A DNA stretch of 64,000 nucleotides from Rhodobacter sp. (GCA_027484145.1 JAIXUH010000013.1:124001-188000); one strand, 5' to 3'. Positions 43,124 through 51,832 are shown, counted from the stretch's first letter. A program made the numbers and translations. Notes: generated by a model from the letters alone, not told the origin.

Positions 43124-43149
43124 GGGCGCCCCCAGCACAGGGGACGCCC
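43124..43149 (-). repeat. Intercistronic stem after the binding-protein gene
   Basis: A 10-bp stem GGGCGcCCCC/GGGGaCGCCC (one mismatch, 6-nt loop) starts 15 bases past the binding-protein stop. With no U tract it is more likely a 3'-end stabiliser that gives high binding-protein mRNA relative to the permeases than a true terminator. Confidence 0.55.
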
Positions 43150-43163
43150 AAAAGTCTGTCAGA

Positions 43164-44417
43164 TCACTGCGGGAACAGGCGCGTGCGGGTCGCTTCCAGC
43201 TGCGCCAGGATCTCTTCCAGCGCCTCAGGCTGCACCAGGAACCGCTGGAAGCCTTCCATGCCGGCCTTGGCATATTCGGCATCTGCGTCGCGGTCCCAGA
43301 ACTGAGCGATGCCGCCCGTTGCCGTGGACAGGGCCTGGAAACCAGCGGTCAGGAACGGATCGTCTGCAGGGACAGTCGCGTTCTTGTTGGTCGGAAGCTG
43401 GCCAACGGCGGTGTTCCACTTCGACTGCGCTTCGGCACTTGCCATATAGGCTAGGAATGCCTTGGCGTCTTCGGGGTTCTTGGCCCCGCTGGTCAAGTGG
43501 ATCGTGTCGGTCGGGGCTTCTTCGGCGCGGGCGACACCGGGGGTGATTTCCGGGAATACCATGAAGCCGAGGTTGTCGTTGGTCATCCCGCCTTCTTTGA
43601 ACACGCCGACGGCGAAGTTGCCCATGACGTAGTGGGCGGCCTTGTCCTGCACAAAGATCGCCGCCGCATCCTGCCAGTCAATGGCAGCATGGTTTTCGGT
43701 GACGAAGGGCTGCAACTTGCCGAAGTTTTCGAACACGGCACGTGCCTCGGGCGAGGTCCACGAGATCTTGCCGGCGGCCAGATCGCTGTGGAACTGATAG
43801 CCGTTGGTGCGCAAGGACAGGTAGTCGAAGATGCCTGCAACTGGCCACAGCGCGCTGGAACCCGTGGTCACGCAATCGATGCTGGCGGCCTTGAACTTTT
43901 CGCAGTTCGCAAGGAACTGATCCCACGTCACGCCTTCGGCACCGGGCAATTCCACACCGGCGGCTGCATAAGCGTCGCGGTTATAGTAGATGCCCCACTG
44001 ATAGTAGGTGTAGGGGATCGCATACTGCTTGCCGTCGATTGTGGACGACGGCACCGATGAGGCCAGCGACTCGTTCAGGCCATTGGCAGCCCAGACGTCC
44101 GAGATATCGGCAAACAGGCCCGCCTCGACAAACGGACGCATCCGGTTTGCTGCATACCAGTTGGCCAGATCCGGCGCATCGGCGGTCAGAAAGTTGCGGA
44201 TCGCGTTCTTGTAGGCTTCGTGGTCGAAGTTGGTCAGCTGAATGTCGATCTCGGGGTTCGCGGCCTCGAAATCTGCGATCATGGCTTCGGCCGCCGCCAG
44301 TGGGATCGGATCGTAATCCGCATTCCAGGTGACGACGCGCTTGTCTTGCGCGATGGCAGATGTGGACAGCAACAACGCTGCCACAACGGCCAGCGTGCCC
44401 ACTTTCTTATGGACCAT
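43164..44417 (-). CDS. Sugar ABC transporter substrate-binding protein
   Basis: A 417-aa periplasmic protein of the extracellular solute-binding family 1 (MalE/UgpB cluster). The Sec signal peptide ends at AIA-QD (residue 23). FEAANPEIDIQLTNFDHEAYKNAIRNFL and SSALWPVAGIFDYL are typical ligand-domain blocks. It is the first gene of the minus-strand galactoside operon and lies divergent from the IclR regulator. The glycosidases in the operon suggest alpha- or beta-galactosides as ligand. Confidence 0.93.
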   Translation of the reverse strand: MVHKKVGTLAVVAALLLSTSAIAQDKRVVTWNADYDPIPLAAAEAMIADFEAANPEIDIQLTNFDHEAYKNAIRNFLTADAPDLANWYAANRMRPFVEAGLFADISDVWAANGLNESLASSVPSSTIDGKQYAIPYTYYQWGIYYNRDAYAAAGVELPGAEGVTWDQFLANCEKFKAASIDCVTTGSSALWPVAGIFDYLSLRTNGYQFHSDLAAGKISWTSPEARAVFENFGKLQPFVTENHAAIDWQDAAAIFVQDKAAHYVMGNFAVGVFKEGGMTNDNLGFMVFPEITPGVARAEEAPTDTIHLTSGAKNPEDAKAFLAYMASAEAQSKWNTAVGQLPTNKNATVPADDPFLTAGFQALSTATGGIAQFWDRDADAEYAKAGMEGFQRFLVQPEALEEILAQLEATRTRLFPQ

Positions 44418-44440
44418 GGTTTCCTCCCGTTTGGTTCCAC

Positions 44441-44487
44441 TATTTGAAACTTAGTCTTGAATATTGAAAACTATGTCTGCTATTGAT
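44441..44487. promoter_or_regulatory. Phased TATTTGAAACT-type repeats, candidate IclR operator
   Basis: In the 104-bp divergent gap between the binding-protein and IclR genes, TATTTGAAACT (44441-44451) and TATTGAAAACT (44462-44472) recur 21 bases apart, i.e. two helical turns, with a weaker TATTGAT at 44481. The AT-rich block differs sharply from surrounding GC-rich DNA. Tandem direct sites on one DNA face suit a dimer-of-dimers IclR protein controlling both directions. Confidence 0.5.
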
Positions 44488-44521
44488 ATGGCTGTCAACA
44501 GGAACGCTGTGGGAGGCGCGC

Positions 44522-45346
44522 GTGACTTCAACCAAAGCGGGTGATGGCCATTCGGATGGAACCGTGGGCAAAGCACTGGATGTGCTGGACATGGTGGCCA
44601 GCCATGGCAGCCCCGTGCGCTTTTCGGATCTGCTGGAAAAATCGCCCTATCCCAAGGCCACGCTTTACCGATTCCTGCAGACGCTGACCAATCAGGGCAT
44701 GTTGTTGCATGACCCGGACTCGGGGAGTTACGCCTTGGGTGTGCGGCTGGTCCGGCTGGCGCACGCCGCGTGGTCGCAAAGCTCGCTCGCGCCGATTGCG
44801 CGGCCCTGGCTCGATGTCTTGGCCCGCGATACCGGAGAGACGATTCACCTTGCACAGATGGATCTTGGGCAAGTGCTTTACGTTGACAAGCGCAACGCCG
44901 CCCGCCCGGTCGAGATGTTCGCGCAGGCCGGCAAGGTGGGCCCGGCCTATTGCACCGGCGTAGGCAAGGCCATGCTGGCCTTTCTGCCGGACGATCAGTT
45001 GAATGCCGCCCTGACTCGGCAAAGTTTTCATCGACATACGCCGGAAACGCTGGCCAGCCCTGACGCCTTGCTGGCCGAACTTGCGGCCGTTCGCAGCCGG
45101 GGCCATGCCTTTGACCGCGAAGAGCATGAGCCGGGAATCATCTGCTGTGCCGTGCCCATCCGGTCAGCTTCGGGGCGGGTGCTCGGGGCGCTTTCGGTGA
45201 CATCCACCACGGCGCGAACCACCTTGGCAGAGCTTGAGGCACAAGCCCCACACATGAAGGACATTGCGGCACATATCGCCGCTGACGCGGAAAGCTGGCG
45301 CTTTCCCGAACAGACACAGGAACAGGGACGGGGGAGGAAAACATGA
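44522..45346 (+). CDS. IclR family transcriptional regulator
   Basis: A 274-aa regulator: N-terminal winged helix (VGKALDVLDMV, PYPKATLYRFLQTL, residues 14-65) and C-terminal ligand domain with VGPAYCTGVGKAMLAFLP (near 140) and REEHEPGIICCAVPI (near 212), the effector-binding pocket of the family. The GTG start has GGGAGG 5 bases upstream. It is divergent from the transporter/glycosidase operon and coupled to the ABC ATPase gene, so it most likely senses a sugar or sugar acid and controls both units. Confidence 0.93.
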   Translation: MTSTKAGDGHSDGTVGKALDVLDMVASHGSPVRFSDLLEKSPYPKATLYRFLQTLTNQGMLLHDPDSGSYALGVRLVRLAHAAWSQSSLAPIARPWLDVLARDTGETIHLAQMDLGQVLYVDKRNAARPVEMFAQAGKVGPAYCTGVGKAMLAFLPDDQLNAALTRQSFHRHTPETLASPDALLAELAAVRSRGHAFDREEHEPGIICCAVPIRSASGRVLGALSVTSTTARTTLAELEAQAPHMKDIAAHIAADAESWRFPEQTQEQGRGRKT

Positions 45347-46398
45347 CAGGCGTGACACTCAACAAGGTCGTCAAGCGCTATGGCGACGCGCAGGTGATCC
45401 ATGGCGTGGATCTTGAGGTCAAGGATGGCGAATTCTGCGTCTTTGTCGGCCCGTCGGGCTGCGGGAAATCCACCTTGCTGCGGATGGTCGCGGGGCTTGA
45501 GGAAACCTCGGCTGGCACCATCCGAATCGGTCAGCGTGATGTGACCAAGGCTGACCCGGCCGAACGCGGGGTTGCGATGGTATTCCAGACCTATGCGCTT
45601 TACCCGCATATGACTGTGGCCGAAAACATGGGGTTCGGCCTAAAGATGACCGGCCACCCCAAAGCTGAGGTTGACCGCAAAGTCGCCGAGGCCGCACGCA
45701 TCCTGAAACTGGAAGACTATCTGACCCGCAAGCCCAAGGCCCTGTCGGGTGGCCAACGGCAGCGTGTTGCCATCGGCCGCGCCATCGTGCGCGGGCCCGA
45801 GGTGTTTCTGTTTGACGAACCCCTTTCGAACCTTGATGCCGAACTGCGGGTTGAAATGCGCGTCGAAATCGCCCGTCTGCACAAGGAAATCGGCGCGACG
45901 ATGATCTACGTCACCCATGATCAGGTCGAGGCGATGACCTTGGCCGACAAGATCGTGGTGCTGCGCAAGGGGCGCGTGGAACAGGTCGGCGCGCCGCTGG
46001 ACCTGTATCACGATCCGGACAACAAATTTGTTGCAGGGTTCATCGGCAGCCCCGCCATGAATTTTGTGGCCGGCAAGGTCGATGATGGCCGCGTGGCAGC
46101 CTTGGGTCTGGCAACATCCTTTCCTTTGGCTGTTCGCCTGCCCGAGCCGGGACAGCCGGTCACTCTTGGCCTGCGGCCACAGCACCTGTCACTGACCACC
46201 GGGTCGACACACCGGGTTGATCTGACCGAAGCCCTTGGTGGGGTGTCCTATCTGCATGTTACGGCATCGACCGGGGAAAAGCTGGTCATCGAATCGCGTG
46301 ACGATCCGAAGGTCGTTGCCGGAGATATGGTGGGTATCACCTTTGACCCCGCCCATGTCATGGCCTTTGACGCCAAGGATGACCGTCGCCTCCGCTAG
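45343..46398 (+). CDS. ugpC: Sugar ABC transporter ATP-binding protein (UgpC/MsmK type)
   Basis: A 351-aa CUT1 ATPase: Walker A GPSGCGKST (residues 36-44), Q-loop VFQTYALYPHM, signature LSGGQRQRVAIGRAIV (near 135), Walker B VFLFDEPLSNLDA, H-loop YVTHDQVEAMTLADK and a C-terminal TOBE/OB regulatory domain. It energises the two permeases encoded on the other strand; its gene is coupled to the regulator (ATGA) rather than to the permeases. The symbol denotes the family; sn-glycerol-3-phosphate is not implied. Confidence 0.93.
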   Translation: MTGVTLNKVVKRYGDAQVIHGVDLEVKDGEFCVFVGPSGCGKSTLLRMVAGLEETSAGTIRIGQRDVTKADPAERGVAMVFQTYALYPHMTVAENMGFGLKMTGHPKAEVDRKVAEAARILKLEDYLTRKPKALSGGQRQRVAIGRAIVRGPEVFLFDEPLSNLDAELRVEMRVEIARLHKEIGATMIYVTHDQVEAMTLADKIVVLRKGRVEQVGAPLDLYHDPDNKFVAGFIGSPAMNFVAGKVDDGRVAALGLATSFPLAVRLPEPGQPVTLGLRPQHLSLTTGSTHRVDLTEALGGVSYLHVTASTGEKLVIESRDDPKVVAGDMVGITFDPAHVMAFDAKDDRRLR

Positions 46399-46445
46399 CG
46401 GCTAACGGAGCCAAGCGCGACCGCGCGCAGGCGACCCACACGCGT

Positions 46446-46470
46446 GCGTTTGCCCCGCAGGGGCGAACGC
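46446..46470. terminator. Convergent hairpin between ABC ATPase and TIGR02302 genes
   Basis: An 11-bp stem GCGTTTGCCCC/GGGGCGAACGC (one G-U pair) with a 3-nt loop lies in the 87-bp convergent gap. There is no clear T tract on either side; it probably marks the end of both transcripts. Confidence 0.5.
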
Positions 46471-46485
46471 TCAATATGACGATCG

Positions 46486-49020
46486 TCAGAACAGGTCCAG
46501 CAGGCGGCGCAGATAGTCGCGCTCGGCCTCGGGGCGCAGCTGGTCGCCGGTGCGACGACGGATCTCGTCCAGAATATCCTGCGCGCGGCGATAGACGTCC
46601 TCGCCCTGCAGCATATTGCGGTCCGAACCGATGCGCGCCGAATCGCCGGGTTCGCGGCCCAAGGGGTCACGCTGGCTGTTCGGGTCAGCACTGCCGAATT
46701 CTTCGCCCTGTTGGGCGCCACCTTGTTGCTGTTGCTGTTCCTGCGCCATGGCCTCGCCAAAGTTGCGCATGCCTTCGCGCAGGGCTTCCATCGCTTCGGC
46801 CTGACGGTCCAGTGCGCCCGGCAAATCGCCGTTGCGCAAGGCGTCTTCGGCCTCGCGCATTGCGCGGCCAGCCCGGTCCAGCTGCTGACGGCCCGCTTCG
46901 CCTTGCTCGGAACCCTCGCCCGGCAATTGCCCGCGGCCCAATTGGCCCAGCCGGTCGCGCAGCTCCTGCTGGCGTTCGGCAAGGCCGCGGCCATCCTGCT
47001 GGCCCTCGCCTTCCCCTTCGCCTTGGCCCTCACCTGGCTGCTGTTGCTGGCCCGGCTGGTTGCCTTCCTGACCATCCTGCAGATCGCGGAAGGCGTCATC
47101 CGACAGACCTTGCTGATCGCGCAGCGTTTCACCCAGATCACGCATGGCCTGATTGCCCTGCCCCTGACCTTGGCCCTGACCCTGCCCTTGGGTCACCTGC
47201 ATGTTCTCCATCAGCTGACGCAGCATTTCCATCAGCTCTTGCGCCTCGGCGGTGCGCCCCTCTTCCATCAGCTTTTGCAGCTCGTCCAGCATCTGCTGCA
47301 ACTGGTCGCCGGACATTTCCATGCCCTGCATGTTTTCGGAAAGCTGGCTCTCGGGGTTACGCTCGGACTCTTCGGCCAGTTCGCGCATATAGTCATTCAG
47401 CGCCTGACGCATTTCCTTCATCAGCTCATCAATTTCTTCGGGGCTGGCCCCGTTCTTGATCGCTTCATCAAGGCGATCCTGCGCGCGCTGCAGGCGTTTC
47501 ATGGCACTGGCCAGATCGCCCTCTTCCACCAAAAGCGCGATCTGCCACAGTTCTTCGGCAATCTCGTCGCGGCGTTCGGGAGTCAGGCTGGCCTTTTCGG
47601 CATCAAGCTGCCTCATGACCACGCGCAGGCGCAGATAGGCGCGCTCGTTGCGGATGAACTCTTCAGGCCGATGCGTCACCGCCTTGAGGATTTGGGCGGC
47701 TGTCGGCGCATTGGACCGCGTCCACAGCAGATCGCGCCGCATTTCGATCAAGGCCGCCGCCAGCGGGTCAAAGAAACGCTTGCCCGGCAGCGTCACCTTC
47801 AAGGGATCGGCACTGCCCTGTTGGCCAATGGCATCGGTCGCGGAAAACGTCAGCGTGACTGGCAGGTTGGCAAACACATGCTGAGACAGGTCATCGATCA
47901 GCGTTTCGGTAAAGGCCGCGCGGTCCCCCGTGATCGGCATTGGCAAGTCCAGCACCACTGGCTCCCGTGCCTCTGGCTCGGTTCTCAAGCCGTAACGGCG
48001 ATCCACGGCAGACAGGTCCAGCGCGATGCTGACTTGCCCCGACACCACGCCATAATCGTCTTTCGCCGAAAACGCCTGCTTGAAGCGGCCGTCAGCCTCG
48101 CGTCCCATCTCGCCCTCGGGCAGAATGGTGGGTGCGGCATCGGGCGTGGCGACAAAGGCCCATGTCCGCCCGCCGGGCCCATCAATGGTCACGTTGCCTG
48201 CCGTGTTCAGCACAAAATCCCGTGCGACCGACTGGGCTGGCTCTGCCGAATCGGCTGACACCTCGGGCAGCGCCGCCGGGGTGCCCGACACCGTTTCGAT
48301 CAGGGACAACGCGCCTGGGTCGCCATACAGACGGAACTGCAAGCGTGTGCCAACCGGCAACTCGACCGTTTCGGCCATGACCTCATTCAGATAAAGCGTG
48401 GGCTTGCCGGTGTGGGCCGGCGGCTGCGCCCAGCCCTCCCATGTGGGCCCCGCCGCCATTGCCCCGGCCCCACCGGGTGCGAGTGCCGCAACCGACGTGA
48501 CCCGCCACAACGACCCAAACACCAGCGCAAGCACAAAGGCGGTCAACGCCACATAGCGCAGTGCAAAGGGGTCACGGCTAGAAAGGCGCAAGTCGGGTTC
48601 AACTGGCTTGGCCTGCGCCGCAAGGTCGGCCATGCGCGACAAATGCGCGCGCCACACCGCAAGTGAGGCCGGATCGTCGCTGCCGATGGCCTGCGTATCG
48701 GTCAGCGCCGCAATCGGGCGGCCGGGCAAGCGCGAATCAAGCCGGATCAGCGCCTCGGCCCGCGTGGGCTTGCGAAACGCCCGCAGCCCAAAGATCAGCG
48801 CCACGACGCCTGTCACAAGCGACACCGCCCCACCCGCCCAGACCAGTTCGATGGCGCCATGATCCTGCGCGCCAAAGGCCAGTGCCGACAGCACCGTGAT
48901 CACCACGGTCCAAAGCGGCCAGAAAGCCCGTGTCAAACGCTCGGCCCACAGGCCTGCCTGCGTCAGCCGCAAGGGAACGGAGATGCGCTTGAGCGCGTCA
49001 GATGTATCGGTGACCGCCAT
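46486..49020 (-). CDS. TIGR02302 family membrane-associated protein (DUF4175)
   Basis: An 844-aa protein of unknown function conserved in Rhodobacterales/Rhizobiales. There are three hydrophobic segments in the first 165 residues (about 30-50, 60-80, 150-170), then a long soluble part with helical regions rich in Glu/Met/Leu and a Q/G/E low-complexity stretch (VTQGQGQGQG and QPGEGQGEGE repeats, about residues 625-700). The C-terminus is conserved (RRRTGDQLRPEAERDYLRRL). The ATG at 49020 (AAAGG upstream) is preferred to a GTG at 49059 inside lysA. Confidence 0.85.
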   Translation of the reverse strand: MAVTDTSDALKRISVPLRLTQAGLWAERLTRAFWPLWTVVITVLSALAFGAQDHGAIELVWAGGAVSLVTGVVALIFGLRAFRKPTRAEALIRLDSRLPGRPIAALTDTQAIGSDDPASLAVWRAHLSRMADLAAQAKPVEPDLRLSSRDPFALRYVALTAFVLALVFGSLWRVTSVAALAPGGAGAMAAGPTWEGWAQPPAHTGKPTLYLNEVMAETVELPVGTRLQFRLYGDPGALSLIETVSGTPAALPEVSADSAEPAQSVARDFVLNTAGNVTIDGPGGRTWAFVATPDAAPTILPEGEMGREADGRFKQAFSAKDDYGVVSGQVSIALDLSAVDRRYGLRTEPEAREPVVLDLPMPITGDRAAFTETLIDDLSQHVFANLPVTLTFSATDAIGQQGSADPLKVTLPGKRFFDPLAAALIEMRRDLLWTRSNAPTAAQILKAVTHRPEEFIRNERAYLRLRVVMRQLDAEKASLTPERRDEIAEELWQIALLVEEGDLASAMKRLQRAQDRLDEAIKNGASPEEIDELMKEMRQALNDYMRELAEESERNPESQLSENMQGMEMSGDQLQQMLDELQKLMEEGRTAEAQELMEMLRQLMENMQVTQGQGQGQGQGQGNQAMRDLGETLRDQQGLSDDAFRDLQDGQEGNQPGQQQQPGEGQGEGEGEGQQDGRGLAERQQELRDRLGQLGRGQLPGEGSEQGEAGRQQLDRAGRAMREAEDALRNGDLPGALDRQAEAMEALREGMRNFGEAMAQEQQQQQGGAQQGEEFGSADPNSQRDPLGREPGDSARIGSDRNMLQGEDVYRRAQDILDEIRRRTGDQLRPEAERDYLRRLLDLF

Positions 49021-49049
49021 GCCAGCCTTTCGCAAGGCTGCGTGAGGAG

Positions 49050-50315
49050 TCACAGCCACGCGGGAATGGTATCGCGGGAAATGATTTCGTCAAAGGATGG
49101 TCTTGCCCGGATGACAGCGAAGTGATCCCCCTTCACCAGCACTTCGGGGATCAGCGGGCGCGTGTTGTATTCCGATGCCATGACCGCGCCGTAAGCCCCG
49201 GCGCTGCGAAACGCGATCAGGTCGCCCTCGGTCAGCAGGGGCAGATCGCGTTCTTTGGCAAAGGTATCGCCAGTTTCGCAGACGGGGCCAACCACATCAA
49301 AGGGTTGCGTCGGGCTACCCACCGGCCCCTCGATCACCGGAACGATGTCATGATGCGCGCCATACATCGACGGGCGCACGAGATCATTCATGGCAGAATC
49401 GACGATCAGGAAATCGCGGCCTTCGCCGTTCTTCACATAGATCACCTGACTGACCAGAATGCCGGAATTGCCCGAAATCAGGCGACCCGGCTCAATTTCC
49501 ACCTCGCAGCCAAGATCGCCGACCGTGCGCTTGATCAGTGCGCCGTAATCCATCGGCAAGGGCGGTGCGTCGTTGGACCGGGTGTAGGGAATCCCCAGAC
49601 CGCCGCCCAGATCAAGGCGGCGGATATTGTGCCCTTCGGACCGCAACTGACGGGTCAGGTCGGCGACCTTGAGAAAGGCCTGCTCGAACGGCTCCAGATC
49701 GGTCAACTGGCTGCCAATGTGCACATCAATGCCCACCACATCCAACCCTGGCAGGCGGGCGGCTTCGGCATAAACCGCAGGGGCGCGACCGATCGGGATG
49801 CCGAACTTGTTTTCCTTTTTGCCAGTCGCAATCTTTTCATGCGTCTTGGCATCGACATCGGGGTTTACCCGAATGGTGATCGGCGCAACCACGCCCATCG
49901 ACGTTGCCACCTCGGACAGCGCGCGCAGTTCGGGTTCGCTTTCCACGTTGAACTGGCGGATGCCGCCTTCCAGCGCCAGACGCATTTCCTCGCGCGTTTT
50001 GCCAACGCCGGAAAACACGATGCGGTTGCCCGGCACACCCGCCGCCTTGGCCCGGCGATACTCGCCGCCCGAGACCACATCCATGCCGGCCCCCAGATCG
50101 CCCAGCAGTTTCAGCACCGCCACGTTGGACAGGGACTTGATGGCAAAGCAGACAAGGTTGGGCAGCGGCGACAGCGCTTCGGTGAACAGGTGGTAATGGC
50201 GCGTCAGGGTTGCGGCGGAATAGCAATAGAACGGGGTGCCGACGGTGGCGGCAATATCCGTCAGGGCCACGTCTTCGGCATGCAGGATGCCGCCCCGGTA
50301 AACAAAGTGATCCAT
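49050..50315 (-). CDS. lysA: Diaminopimelate decarboxylase
   Basis: A 421-aa fold-type III PLP enzyme making L-lysine from meso-DAP. The PLP Lys is in VCFAIKSLSN (near residue 60), the glycine loop in DLGGGLGIPY (near 237), EPGRLISGNSG near 277, and the catalytic Cys in VCETGDTFAKERDLP (near 345). Length fits. Downstream of argH in the conserved argH–lipoprotein–lysA order, here interrupted by three extra genes. Confidence 0.97.
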   Translation of the reverse strand: MDHFVYRGGILHAEDVALTDIAATVGTPFYCYSAATLTRHYHLFTEALSPLPNLVCFAIKSLSNVAVLKLLGDLGAGMDVVSGGEYRRAKAAGVPGNRIVFSGVGKTREEMRLALEGGIRQFNVESEPELRALSEVATSMGVVAPITIRVNPDVDAKTHEKIATGKKENKFGIPIGRAPAVYAEAARLPGLDVVGIDVHIGSQLTDLEPFEQAFLKVADLTRQLRSEGHNIRRLDLGGGLGIPYTRSNDAPPLPMDYGALIKRTVGDLGCEVEIEPGRLISGNSGILVSQVIYVKNGEGRDFLIVDSAMNDLVRPSMYGAHHDIVPVIEGPVGSPTQPFDVVGPVCETGDTFAKERDLPLLTEGDLIAFRSAGAYGAVMASEYNTRPLIPEVLVKGDHFAVIRARPSFDEIISRDTIPAWL

Positions 50316-50391
50316 CGCGCCCTCAACTCCGGCAAGTTCCCGGCGCGTATAGCAGATTGCCCGGTCGGTGCAATTCGCGCCTTGGGCAGGA

Positions 50392-51390
50392 TCAGCGCCG
50401 GGCGAGGCGGCGGAACACGTCCGCCGCAGGTTTCATGCCGCCATCATTGGCGCGCAACCCCAGCGACCCGAGGTAGCGGCGAAAACAGTCGGCGCCGATG
50501 CCATAGTACTGCGCATAGCTATCCAGTTCCGGCTCTGACAGGTCGGTCAGATAAGTGTATGAGACCAGCCTGATCTCAGGTTCTGCAAAGGCAGAGGCAA
50601 ACAGAGCTTCAACGAACTGCTCTTGCCCGCCCTCTGGAACATTGCAGCCCTGCGAAGGATAGCCCGCTTCCAGAAGCCAGACTCCCCTGCCGTTTGCCAG
50701 TTTCACAAGGGCCGCGATGTCACCCGAAACCTCGGCGACCGGTCGGATGCGAAACCCCGCGCCCAAGGGATAATGGGTGGCGAAGACCCCATCACTCGCA
50801 GATAAAAGCGCGGAATAGTCACGGTTACCCTGCGCAAGGCCCCCAAAGGTCAGCTTGGTGCCGAACGGCACGTCTGGGCGAATGCCCGCAATCGCGGGGC
50901 GCACGGCACCAAGGAACCGGGCAAATGCAGCAATCTCGGCAGGGTCTGTGAGCAGGACGTCCACCTCGTTGCCCACCGTGATGGCGATGATTTCGACGCG
51001 CGGCATGCGGGACAGCACGGCTTGAGCATGTGCGATGAAGCGCTGGATCACCACGGGATCATCCCATGACCGACCCTTCAGATCGTCGGGGCGGCGGTCA
51101 GCCGTTGTGTCGATGACCGAAAAGGTCAGCGTCAGGGCCAAATCGGTGGTCGAGAAATACAGGTTTGCAATCGCTGGCCAGTCGTCCTTTGGCGAGTATT
51201 CCCCGGGCACCCTCTCCAGATCATCCCACATCAACGAAAGCGAGGTTGTTTTGGCGCCCAGATCGCCGATGGCCGCCACGGCATTTTCATAAGGCTCGCC
51301 CGGTGCCAGCGTGATGTCGATGGATAAGACAGGTTCGGCCGTCGCGATGCTTGCTGTCGTCAACCAAACGGCGGCCAAGCGCAGCGTCAC
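50392..51390 (-). CDS. Secreted protein with a clan GH-A-like TIM barrel, function unknown
   Basis: A 332-aa protein with a signal peptide (residues 1-19, ...SIATA-EP). The body alternates strands and helices like a TIM barrel. IIAITVGNEVDVLL (near residue 147) resembles the Asn-Glu acid/base motif of clan GH-A hydrolases such as GH53, and WLLEAGYPSQGC (near 247) offers a candidate nucleophile Glu. I therefore think it is a glycoside-hydrolase-like periplasmic enzyme; no family can be named. The GTG start overlaps the DUF2834 stop (GTGA). Confidence 0.65.
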   Translation of the reverse strand: MTLRLAAVWLTTASIATAEPVLSIDITLAPGEPYENAVAAIGDLGAKTTSLSLMWDDLERVPGEYSPKDDWPAIANLYFSTTDLALTLTFSVIDTTADRRPDDLKGRSWDDPVVIQRFIAHAQAVLSRMPRVEIIAITVGNEVDVLLTDPAEIAAFARFLGAVRPAIAGIRPDVPFGTKLTFGGLAQGNRDYSALLSASDGVFATHYPLGAGFRIRPVAEVSGDIAALVKLANGRGVWLLEAGYPSQGCNVPEGGQEQFVEALFASAFAEPEIRLVSYTYLTDLSEPELDSYAQYYGIGADCFRRYLGSLGLRANDGGMKPAADVFRRLARR

Positions 51391-51707
51391 GGACGTGATC
51401 TGAGGAACAGGTACAGCGGCAGGCCGCAACTGACCCCGATGCAGAAGGTGGCGGGAATGGCGATCAGCGCCGCCCAAGCCTTGCGTTGCACCGTTTCGGC
51501 AATGATCCAGACGGTCAGGGCAATGGCGGCAATCGTCAGATCCCACGTCAGGCCGGTGGTCGAAGCATTGACATACCAAGCGTCAATCAGGCCGGAAAGA
51601 CCGGTCCCCGTTTCGCGCATATAGGCCACGAACCACACCATCGGGTGAATCGCGCCCCAGACCGCAAGCGCCAGATAAACAAGGCGCATGGGGGCGATTC
51701 CCATCAT
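51387..51707 (-). CDS. DUF2834 family small membrane protein
   Basis: A 106-aa protein with three hydrophobic helices (about residues 8-28, 55-72, 79-100) and the family's invariant-looking TWDLTIAAIALTVWII segment. Function unknown. An ATGA overlap with the upstream lipoprotein stop supports the first ATG (51707), although a second at 51689 is possible. Coupled to the TIM-barrel gene downstream. Confidence 0.78.
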   Translation of the reverse strand: MMGIAPMRLVYLALAVWGAIHPMVWFVAYMRETGTGLSGLIDAWYVNASTTGLTWDLTIAAIALTVWIIAETVQRKAWAALIAIPATFCIGVSCGLPLYLFLRSRP

Positions 51708-51823
51708 TGCGACACCACGCCGAACAACGCCTCGCCCGAAATGGATGCGCCGGGGCGTTCGGGGGGGCCATCAGCACCACAGGCGGCCAGAAGGATAAGC
51801 GAAAGGATCAACAAGCGATGCAT
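51704..51823 (-). CDS. 39-aa lipoprotein
   Basis: A small ORF encoding MHRLLILSLILLAAC followed by GADGPPERPGASISG and a short tail. The lipobox LAAC puts the lipidated Cys at residue 15, leaving a 25-aa mature peptide. GGGAA precedes the ATG and the stop overlaps the DUF2834 start by four bases, so it is translated as part of the three-gene unit with DUF2834 and the secreted TIM-barrel protein. Function unknown. Confidence 0.72.
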   Translation of the reverse strand: MHRLLILSLILLAACGADGPPERPGASISGEALFGVVSQ

Positions 51824-51832
51824 GAGAGTTCC

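Noticed and set aside
44483-44521. Upstream in-frame ATG for the IclR gene
   Set aside because: It has no SD and would place the start within the AT-rich operator region; the GTG at 44522 has GGGAGG at the right distance.
46711-48258. 515-codon plus-strand open frame rich in Leu/His/Gln
   Set aside because: Mirror reading of the TIGR02302 gene, including its Q/G/E repeats.
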